Positions 1 to 5,738 of a DNA stretch of 9,248 nt are shown here, piece after piece. The stretch is from Kiritimatiellia bacterium (GTDB lineage Bacteria; Verrucomicrobiota; Kiritimatiellia; UBA8416): positions 1 through 9,248 of the forward strand of contig SLBU01000007.1 of the NCBI GenBank assembly GCA_007126175.1, read 5' to 3'. Position 1 is the stretch's first letter. Each line of letters starts with the position of its first letter. The translations under genes were made by a program, and so were the position numbers. The notes beneath the pieces are model-generated. The model was not told the DNA's origin, searched no databases, and saw only the letters and a program-made list of their open reading frames with translations.

Positions 1-406
1 GCAATAGCAGACTCGTCATATCCTTGACGGTCGTCTTGCCCATGGACCCCGTAATGCCCGTAATCCAAGCACCAGCGCGATGCCGGTGCATCGACGCCAT
101 GTGCGCCAACGCAGGCAGCACCTCCTGCACCACGAGCAAGGGCTCCGGAGAGGGCGACGGGGCCGAACGACTGGCCATGTAGGCCTGATCAACCAGTGCG
201 GCAACCGCGCCTGCCCGAAACGCTTCCTCCAATAGACTATGACCATCTACCCTGCTCCCGCGCAACGCCACATACAAATCGCCTGCCCGCAGATCCCGCG
301 TGTCATGACACATTCGCTGGATCGGCCTCTCAGGCATACCGTGCCATTGCCCTTCGGCAGCGCAGGCCAGCCAGTGCGGATCAAATTGCAGATTCTCTCT
401 TGTCAT
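1..406 (-). CDS. murF: MurF, UDP-N-acetylmuramoyl-tripeptide--D-alanyl-D-alanine ligase (N-terminal part, cut by window edge)
   Basis: MurF adds D-Ala-D-Ala to UDP-MurNAc-tripeptide in the cytoplasm, the last Mur ligase step of peptidoglycan precursor synthesis. Reading the minus strand from ATG at 406 gives 135 residues with no stop before the window edge. The N-terminal substrate-binding region contains HDTRDLRAGDLYVALRG (34-50), the usual Mur ligase 'DSR-x-x-x-G-D-LF-A' type motif, and WITGITGSMGKTTVKD (114-129) is the ATP-binding P-loop. The TGS-x-GKTT form favours MurF over the other Mur ligases. The start codon overlaps the murE stop (ATGA), so translation is probably coupled. A GGGG stretch about 12 nt upstream, inside murE, may serve as a weak ribosome site. 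The central ATPase and C-terminal domains lie outside the window. Identity is also supported by its place directly after murE. Confidence 0.93.
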   Translation of the reverse strand, partial: MTRENLQFDPHWLACAAEGQWHGMPERPIQRMCHDTRDLRAGDLYVALRGSRVDGHSLLEEAFRAGAVAALVDQAYMASRSAPSPSPEPLLVVQEVLPALAHMASMHRHRAGAWITGITGSMGKTTVKDMTSLLL

Positions 407-1875
407 ATCGCAGCATACCCCAGCGTACCGAGAATTTCCTGGGTCACAGCCACATCATCAAAAGGCAACATGCGCCCTTCTACCTCCTGATAGGTTTCGT
501 GCCCCTTACCAGCAATGCAAACCGTGTCGCCCGCGCGTGCCTCCGATAGCGCCATCTGAATCGCCGTGCGCCGATCCAATTCTGTTTGTACCGCAGCATC
601 CGCGGGAAATGCCGCCAAAACCGCCGCAATAATCGCCTCCGGAGACTCATGGCGCGGATTGTCACTCGTAACATAAGCCATATCCGCATTCTCATGCACA
701 GCACGCCCCATAAGGGCACGTTTCTCCGTGTCGCGATCGCCCCCACAACCGAATACTACCAGCAAACGGCCAGATGTGTGCTGGCGTAGCTCTTGCAACA
801 CACAGCGCAGCGCGTCGTCGGTATGGGCATAATCCACAAACACCCGAAATGGGGCCATCGAAGCAACCCGCTGCAGCCGCCCCCGAACCGTGCGTACACC
901 CCCAAGCGCAGCGGAAACCGCATCTGCCGGTACTCCCAGCGCACAAGCCACCGCAAAACAAGTCAGCGCATTGCGAACATTGTGTGCACCTGGTAATTGC
1001 AACGTAACAGGGTGCCGCCCCCAAGGCGAGTGCACCACAAACTGTGTCCGATCCAGATTGCTCGAAAGAATTTCGGCCGACACATCCACCCCCGCATGCA
1101 GTCCGGTTCGCAGGATATCGCACGCCAGCGGCTCGGCACCCAGACGAGCCCCCCAAGGATCATCGGCATCAATAACCCCGACCCGCCCGGCCCGCAGTTC
1201 ACGAAACAGCGTCGCCTTAGCCTCGTAATAGGACTCCATCGTCAGATGATAGTCAAGATGGTCGCGTGTCAAGTTCGTGAAAGCAGCAGCGGCAAAATCG
1301 ATACAGGCCGTGCGCTTCTGCACGAGAGCATGAGAAGACACCTCCAAGACCGCCGCACGGCATCCCGACTTGACCATCCCCTGCAGCAAATGTTGCAACG
1401 TGACAGCATCCGGGGTCGTGCGCGTGGCCGCGATGCTCCGATCCCCAATCTCATAGGCAATCGTTCCGATCAAGCCTGTCGGTTCCCCATGGGCTTGCAG
1501 GACCGTCTTTAGCAACGTGGCGGTTGTCGTCTTGCCATTCGTACCCGTAATACCAACGACCCGCAGGGATGTCGAAGGGGCACCGAAGAAGCAATGCGCC
1601 AACTGCGCCGCCGCCAAACGGCAGTCCGGCACCACCAGCAGGCTCACACCTTGTGGAACGGGAACCGCGCACGTGGCCACGATCGCAACGGCACCACGCC
1701 GGATCGCATCATCGATGAATGCCACACCGTCCTGATGCGTCCCCGCAACCGCAACAAAGACCCACCCAGGGCGTATCTCCCGCGAATGCATACTGACTCC
1801 CGCAATCTCGGCGCGTACGTTGCCTCGCCCCGAAACGCTAGCATCCAGTAGTTTTTGTATCTCGGCTATGGTCAT
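403..1875 (-). CDS. murE: MurE, UDP-N-acetylmuramoyl-L-alanyl-D-glutamate--2,6-diaminopimelate ligase
   Basis: MurE is the cytoplasmic ATP-dependent ligase that adds the third stem-peptide residue to UDP-MurNAc-L-Ala-D-Glu. The 490-residue protein has the normal family length. Visible motifs are the P-loop GITGTNGKTTT (108-118), TRTTPD (151-156), LEVSSHAL (177-184), TNLTRDHLDYH (200-210), the probable carbamylated lysine K220 in YYEAKATLF, VDYAHTDDAL (347-356), DNPR (405-408) and IAGKGHE (454-460). In known MurE enzymes DNPR marks meso-diaminopimelate as substrate rather than L-lysine, so the wall is inferred to be DAP-type. The start is well set: ATG at 1875 follows a GGGGGG run (1885-1880) with a 4-nt spacer. 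It lies 26 nt after the ftsI stop and overlaps murF by 4 nt, inside the dcw operon. Confidence 0.97.
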   Translation of the reverse strand: MTIAEIQKLLDASVSGRGNVRAEIAGVSMHSREIRPGWVFVAVAGTHQDGVAFIDDAIRRGAVAIVATCAVPVPQGVSLLVVPDCRLAAAQLAHCFFGAPSTSLRVVGITGTNGKTTTATLLKTVLQAHGEPTGLIGTIAYEIGDRSIAATRTTPDAVTLQHLLQGMVKSGCRAAVLEVSSHALVQKRTACIDFAAAAFTNLTRDHLDYHLTMESYYEAKATLFRELRAGRVGVIDADDPWGARLGAEPLACDILRTGLHAGVDVSAEILSSNLDRTQFVVHSPWGRHPVTLQLPGAHNVRNALTCFAVACALGVPADAVSAALGGVRTVRGRLQRVASMAPFRVFVDYAHTDDALRCVLQELRQHTSGRLLVVFGCGGDRDTEKRALMGRAVHENADMAYVTSDNPRHESPEAIIAAVLAAFPADAAVQTELDRRTAIQMALSEARAGDTVCIAGKGHETYQEVEGRMLPFDDVAVTQEILGTLGYAAI

Positions 1876-1901
1876 ATCGCCCCCCTGTAGATCGAAACGT
1901 A

Positions 1902-3638
1902 TTACGGTGTTACACGCGCATAATGCAACTGCGAGGCGCTGTCACCATGATGTAACCCCATATAACGACTAATCTCCTGCCCCATCGCGGCAAAAGCCGG
2001 TGCCGCAACGCGCCCCCCCCCTGTAACCGGACGCGGCTCATCGGCAACAATAATGATCGAAACCACGGGATCGTCCGCAGGGAAAAAACCTGCAAAGGAA
2101 GCAATATAATCGGTACTGGAGTACCCCCCTAACGCTGGTTTCTGCGCTGTTCCCGTCTTGCCGGCAACCTCAACACCCTCGATCCGCGCGCGTAACCCCG
2201 TGCCGCCCGTCTCCGTTACACGCTGCAGCAAGGCGCGCATCGTCGCCGCCGTGTCAGGACGAATCACCCGCGCCACCACCGAAGGTTGATTCTCAACCAG
2301 AATTTCGCCATCGGCGGTCCGGATGCGCCGGACAACATACGGTCGCATACGGTACCCATCGTTTGCAATCGTGCTGTAAATCGACAGCACTTGCAGCGCC
2401 GTCGTGGCAATCCCCTGCCCGATCGGTATGCGTGTCGGACTGATTCCGTACCAACGATCAGGGGAATGAAAGATCCCCGCTTCCTCCCCCGGTAAATCTA
2501 TCCCAAGGGGGGCCCCCAACCCAAAGGCCCGCAAATACGCATACAACCGCTCATTCCCCAACATCAACGACATCTTCGCCGTCAGGATATTGCTCGACTT
2601 CTGGATACCATCCGCAACCGTCAGATACCCCTGGGCCGACACATCCCGCAGCGCGCGCCCCTTGTAGAACCACGACCCACGCTCGCAGTCGAATACCGTC
2701 TCCGGCGTAACAATCCCCTCGTTCAACGCCGCCGCAAAAGCCGCCGCCTTCAACGTCGAACCCGGCTCAAAATTCACGCCGATTGCCCGGTTCAACCGAT
2801 CATCGTCCGACGACTGGGTGAACGCGTTCAAGTCGTAGGCCGGCCGCGAGGCCATCGCCAGAATTTCGCCTGTACGCACATGCTGGACAATCGCCCACAC
2901 CGCTTTCGCCTGGGAGGATTCCATCAACGCATCCAGCTCGCGCTCCACCACGAGCTGCACATGCTGATCAATGGTTAATTCAATCGTGTGCCCAGGCTCT
3001 CCGGGGTCCGCAACAATCCGTTCCGTATAGATTTCGCGCCGCAACGCATCTACGCGCCCCTGGATCACGCCGGGACGGCCACGCAGATACCGGTCATAGC
3101 GTTGCTCAACCCCTGCACTCCCGACACCCTCATGATTCACAAACCCCAGCACATGGCAGGCCAATTGTCCATGCGGATAGTACCGCAAATGCGCTGGACG
3201 CATAAAAACCCCGGTAAGCTGCTCATCAACCACTGCGCGAGAAAGCTCCCGCGGCACAAACATTCGCACACGGGTATAGCGGCGACCAGGTTGATGCAGC
3301 TTCACGGCCACAGCATCCACATCCAGATCCAGCAGTTCCGCCAAACGGGAAGCCGTCGGAATTAACGTATCGGCCTGCAGGATGACATGCGGATCTGCAC
3401 ACACATGGTCAGCGGCCATATCCAACGCCAGAAGCGATGCCGCGCCAGACCCATCCTGAATCGTGCCACGTCGCCCCAGCAAATCCTGTTGGAACCGGTG
3501 CATACGTTCGATCTGCGCAAGCCGCCCCTCAGGCGGCCCCAAATGGAGCAATGCCAAACGAACCCCAAGCACGGTGGTCGCCGACAGCATCATCAGCCCC
3601 ATCACGCAGAATCGAAAGAGCATGCCACGATCATTCAT
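1902..3638 (-). CDS. ftsI: FtsI/PBP3-type septal peptidoglycan transpeptidase (class B penicillin-binding protein)
   Basis: This is the class B PBP that crosslinks septal peptidoglycan within the divisome. The protein is 578 aa with a short cytoplasmic start and one membrane anchor at about residues 8-32. A PBP dimerisation (pedestal) domain follows at about 50-215, then the transpeptidase domain. The active-site triad is complete: S294-x-x-K297 in EPGSTLK, SSN (348-350) and KTGT (494-497). The pedestal motif, usually RGxIxDRNG, is RGTIQDGSG here (58-65 region). No PASTA repeats follow, unlike Spo VD or Firmicutes PBP2x proteins. The start ATG at 3638 overlaps the end of ftsL by 8 nt, implying coupled translation. 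Codons 540-542 (Gly-Gly-Gly) form a run of nine G on the coding strand. FtsI rather than an elongation PBP2 is inferred from its position between ftsL and murE. Confidence 0.95.
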   Translation of the reverse strand: MNDRGMLFRFCVMGLMMLSATTVLGVRLALLHLGPPEGRLAQIERMHRFQQDLLGRRGTIQDGSGAASLLALDMAADHVCADPHVILQADTLIPTASRLAELLDLDVDAVAVKLHQPGRRYTRVRMFVPRELSRAVVDEQLTGVFMRPAHLRYYPHGQLACHVLGFVNHEGVGSAGVEQRYDRYLRGRPGVIQGRVDALRREIYTERIVADPGEPGHTIELTIDQHVQLVVERELDALMESSQAKAVWAIVQHVRTGEILAMASRPAYDLNAFTQSSDDDRLNRAIGVNFEPGSTLKAAAFAAALNEGIVTPETVFDCERGSWFYKGRALRDVSAQGYLTVADGIQKSSNILTAKMSLMLGNERLYAYLRAFGLGAPLGIDLPGEEAGIFHSPDRWYGISPTRIPIGQGIATTALQVLSIYSTIANDGYRMRPYVVRRIRTADGEILVENQPSVVARVIRPDTAATMRALLQRVTETGGTGLRARIEGVEVAGKTGTAQKPALGGYSSTDYIASFAGFFPADDPVVSIIIVADEPRPVTGGGRVAAPAFAAMGQEISRYMGLHHGDSASQLHYARVTP

Positions 3639-4035
3639 ACCCGCCCATCCTACCTACGCCGGCATAACGATCTCCATCATCCCCGAAAGTCGAATTCTCG
3701 TCCGCAAGCTGCCAGGACCGCACGTCCGACAACACGACCACCTGGTCTCGACCCGGCCAATCCATGCGAATCCCGCTACTGGCCAGACTGCGACGAATCC
3801 GGTCCACCGAACGCAAACGATTCCACTTCATCTCCTCGGTCAGCAACCGCTCACGCAATTCCTCGGACACCTGCTCCAACCGGTGAATCTCCATACCAAT
3901 CGCATCGCAGCTCGCCTTGACCCAAAGCGTACCGATCAACATCATCATCGCGATAACCACAAAAACCGCAACCGGTACCCGGTGGGCATACCCATGAACC
4001 CGTTTACGCCGATTCCGCCTGTTTTTTGCTCTCAT
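3631..4035 (-). CDS. ftsL: FtsL-like divisome protein, single-pass with coiled coil
   Basis: FtsL is a bitopic divisome subunit that, with FtsB and FtsQ, activates the FtsWI septal synthase. Sequence identity in the family is low, so the call rests on gene order (between rsmH and ftsI) and topology. The protein is 134 aa: a strongly basic cytoplasmic start (RAKNRRNRRKR, 2-12), one membrane helix at about 20-38, then a charged helical stretch at about 45-85 with coiled-coil character. A polar, acidic tail ends in GGYE. I chose ATG at 4035 because GGGGG (4045-4041) lies 5 nt upstream. An in-frame ATG at 4053 would add six residues but has only a GGG with too short a spacer. The end overlaps ftsI by 8 nt. 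The tail beyond the coiled coil is somewhat long for FtsL. Confidence 0.82.
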   Translation of the reverse strand: MRAKNRRNRRKRVHGYAHRVPVAVFVVIAMMMLIGTLWVKASCDAIGMEIHRLEQVSEELRERLLTEEMKWNRLRSVDRIRRSLASSGIRMDWPGRDQVVVLSDVRSWQLADENSTFGDDGDRYAGVGRMGGYE

Positions 4036-4048
4036 TCGTACCCCCTTT
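4036..4048 (-). promoter_or_regulatory. Ribosome binding site that decides the ftsL start
   Basis: On the minus strand AAAGGGGG followed by TACGA leads directly to ATG at 4035. This purine-rich site and its 5-nt spacer favour the second in-frame ATG over the one at 4053, which lies upstream of this site. Confidence 0.6.
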
Positions 4049-4068
4049 GTCATATCCCATCAAATTTT

Positions 4069-5001
4069 CTATATGCGTTCGGCGCCACGCAACCGCGCCG
4101 AGCGACTCCGCGGATTCCCGGCACATTCTGCCGCCGTTGCCTGCACCGCCTTGCGCGGGAGTAACCGTACCCGAGGCAAGGCGCCCTCCCAACGACTGCC
4201 ACCCTCCGGCAGCGCAACGTCCCGACCACCATGCAAACGCAAAAATTGCTTCACCTTGCGGTCCTCCAAACTGTGGAAACTGATCACAGCCATACGCCCA
4301 CCGGGTCGCAAGACATCCAGCGCCCCGCTCAACCCCTCATCAATGCCACTCAACTCATCGTTCACAACCATTCGCAGGGCCTGAAAGCAACGTGTCGCGG
4401 GATGCCGACGCCCCCCCGCCGTACCGTGCCGACGCCCCAAGGCCCCTTCCAATACCGACGCCAGATCCTGCGTATCCTCAATCGGACCGGACGCACGCCG
4501 ATTGAGAATCGCACGCGCAGCACGCCGGGCTCCCGGCTCCTCCCCATACCGAAAAAATATGTCGGCCAGACACGATTCCGACCAGGTATTCACAATCTCA
4601 GCCGCCGTCAGCGCCTCGCGTTGATCCATGCGCATATCCAACGGACCCGCCGCCCGAAAACTGAATCCCCGTTCGGGGGTATCCAACTGTTCCGAGGAAA
4701 CCCCGAAATCCAACAAAACCCCATCTACGCAGGAAAAGCCCGCTTGCTGTACCAAACGCGCAATATCCCGGTAGTTGCCATGCAGGGCGACAAACCGCTC
4801 CCCAAAAGGGGCTAGCCGCTGCCGACAACGCGCCAAGGCATCCGCATCCCGATCAATCCCCAGCAATCGGCCGTCAGGCCCCAAACGCGATAACACCGCC
4901 TCGGCATGCCCCCCCGAACCGAGCGTTCCATCCACATAGCAACCGCTTTTTTGCACCTGTAGCAGTTCCACTACCGCCTCCAACATGACCGGCTGATGCA
5001 T
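4069..5001 (-). CDS. rsmH: RsmH (MraW), 16S rRNA (cytosine-1402-N4)-methyltransferase
   Basis: RsmH is the SAM-dependent methyltransferase that modifies C1402 of 16S rRNA in the ribosomal P site. The 310-aa protein has the full set of family motifs: start MHQPVML (1-7), SAM motif YVDGTLGSGGHA (22-33), GIDRD (48-52), LLDFGVSS (96-103), GPLDMRMD (119-126), the HPATRCFQALRM block (200-211), VISFHSLEDR (239-248) and the C-terminal NPRSRSARLR (296-305). The start ATG at 5001 lies 15 nt after the mraZ stop with GGAGTGGGG just upstream. It is the second gene of the dcw operon, its normal place. It was formerly named MraW, and nothing is missing or truncated. Confidence 0.97.
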   Translation of the reverse strand: MHQPVMLEAVVELLQVQKSGCYVDGTLGSGGHAEAVLSRLGPDGRLLGIDRDADALARCRQRLAPFGERFVALHGNYRDIARLVQQAGFSCVDGVLLDFGVSSEQLDTPERGFSFRAAGPLDMRMDQREALTAAEIVNTWSESCLADIFFRYGEEPGARRAARAILNRRASGPIEDTQDLASVLEGALGRRHGTAGGRRHPATRCFQALRMVVNDELSGIDEGLSGALDVLRPGGRMAVISFHSLEDRKVKQFLRLHGGRDVALPEGGSRWEGALPRVRLLPRKAVQATAAECAGNPRSRSARLRGAERI

Positions 5002-5016
5002 CGCGCCCCACTCCGG

Positions 5017-5448
5017 TTAAACATCCACGTATGAACCCATTTCCGACAACGTCTGCTGATCCACCACATCGCTCTCCGTACGCAACGCCGGATTCCATAA
5101 TTGAAACTTATCCATCGCTCCCACCAACTGCACCTGATCCGTGATCTGCGCAAAACCCAATAATTTATCATTAATCCGCACCCGCCCCTGCGTGTCCCAA
5201 GACACCAGATCGGAATTGGCCCCTAATGCCCGCATGAACCCCATCGCACGCTTATCTGCCAACGAATGCCGACGTAGCCGTTCCAAACGACGTGCCATTT
5301 CAGAGGCCGGCAGAACATTCAGGCAACATTCATTAAAGTCCGGCAGCACAAATAAACTCTTCGGATCCCCCACCTGTGCACGCCAGACTGCCGGAATCGT
5401 GATCCGTTTCTTGGGATCAAGCGAATGCACATACGCCCCAACAAACAT
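5017..5448 (-). CDS. mraZ: MraZ, dcw operon transcriptional regulator
   Basis: MraZ is a ring-forming DNA-binding protein with two AbrB-like halves; in studied bacteria it regulates its own dcw operon by binding repeats upstream of mraZ. The 143-aa product has the normal length. The first half carries DPKKRITIPAVWR (11-23) and the second DTQGRVRINDKLL (85-97), both versions of the family DxxGR motif, followed by VGAMDKFQLW (109-118), the usual 'G-x-x-d-x-f-E-l-W' ending of the fold. In the first motif the usual glycine is a lysine (DPKKR). The reading frame stays open upstream to 5559, but ATG at 5448 is favoured. AGGTGGG (5461-5455) lies 6 nt upstream, homology starts at MFVGAYVHSLD, and the upstream extension overlaps the promoter and operator repeats. 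It is the first gene of the operon. Confidence 0.95.
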   Translation of the reverse strand: MFVGAYVHSLDPKKRITIPAVWRAQVGDPKSLFVLPDFNECCLNVLPASEMARRLERLRRHSLADKRAMGFMRALGANSDLVSWDTQGRVRINDKLLGFAQITDQVQLVGAMDKFQLWNPALRTESDVVDQQTLSEMGSYVDV

Positions 5449-5485
5449 GCCAATCCCACCTAAACTCTCTAATAGATTAAGATTG

Positions 5486-5552
5486 CCATCTTCCACCACG
5501 CACCTCCACGATAAACCACTTCTTGACACTTTATGACACTTTCCCCCACCGC
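5486..5552 (-). promoter_or_regulatory. MraZ operator: six to seven GTG-centred repeats with exact 10-bp period
   Basis: Reading the minus strand, heptamers begin every 10 bp: GCGGTGG (5552), AAAGTGT (5542), AAAGTGT (5532), GAAGTGG (5522), ATCGTGG (5512), TGCGTGG (5502) and a weaker AAGATGG (5492), each followed by a 3-nt spacer. The GTG core is kept in the first six. As I recall, published MraZ sites are direct repeats of about TGGGN, or AAAGTG[T/G] in Mollicutes, with a 10-bp step, matching the ring-shaped MraZ octamer. The array overlaps the mraZ promoter and continues downstream of the likely start point, which fits autorepression. MraZ binding here is inferred. Confidence 0.85.
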
Positions 5553-5559
5553 ATGTCAA
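5530..5559 (-). promoter_or_regulatory. Candidate sigma70-type promoter of the mraZ (dcw) operon
   Basis: A perfect -35 hexamer TTGACA (5559-5554) is followed after 18 bp by CATAAA (5535-5530), a 4-of-6 match to TATAAT, preceded by TGT in the extended -10 position. The predicted start point is near 5523, giving a leader of about 75 nt. The promoter lies inside the MraZ repeat array. The -35 is convincing; the exact -10 is less so. Confidence 0.65.
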
Positions 5560-5578
5560 GAGTCTTGCAATCTTTTTT

Positions 5579-5608
5579 TTGACCCTTTTGGCGAGAATGT
5601 TGTAAGGT
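5579..5608 (+). promoter_or_regulatory. Candidate promoter of lon (weak match)
   Basis: TTGACC (5579-5584, 5 of 6 to TTGACA) at the end of a run of eight T, then an 18-bp gap to TAAGGT (5603-5608, 3 of 6 to TATAAT). A start point near 5615 would put the adjacent palindrome at the very 5' end of the mRNA. No CIRCE element or clear sigma32-type heat-shock promoter was seen. This is tentative because the -10 is poor. Confidence 0.35.
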
Positions 5609-5613
5609 GAAGA

Positions 5614-5641
5614 CCAATCATGTGAATGTCTACATGATTGG
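5614..5641. repeat. Perfect 28-bp palindrome between the lon promoter and lon
   Basis: Two perfectly complementary 10-bp arms, CCAATCATGT (5614-5623) and ACATGATTGG (5632-5641), flank an 8-nt centre. The element lies immediately downstream of the candidate lon promoter and about 100 bp before the preferred lon start codon. It could be an operator for a dimeric regulator of lon, or an RNA hairpin at the 5' end of the lon mRNA. There is no following T-run, so it is not a typical terminator. Confidence 0.65.
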
Positions 5642-5738
5642 GCCTGAAATCATGGATGCAGGCACACATCTGGCAAGGATTGCCAAAAACGAAAAACAAG
5701 GCACAAAAACGGCTTCAGAACGAGAAACAGCAGATACC

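Noticed and set aside
3387..4164. Plus-strand open frames opposite ftsI/ftsL (for example 3463-4164)
   Set aside because: Low-complexity Pro/Arg/His-rich translations opposite recognised genes; no start signals or known family.
5523..5551. Plus-strand TTGACA at 5523-5528 as a promoter for lon
   Set aside because: No acceptable -10 hexamer at 16-18 bp downstream; the match follows from the minus-strand AAAGTGTCAA repeat.
5449..5559. Longer mraZ reading frame starting at 5559 (37 extra residues)
   Set aside because: It would start within the -35 box and be encoded by the operator repeats; a good ribosome site and family homology place the start at 5448.
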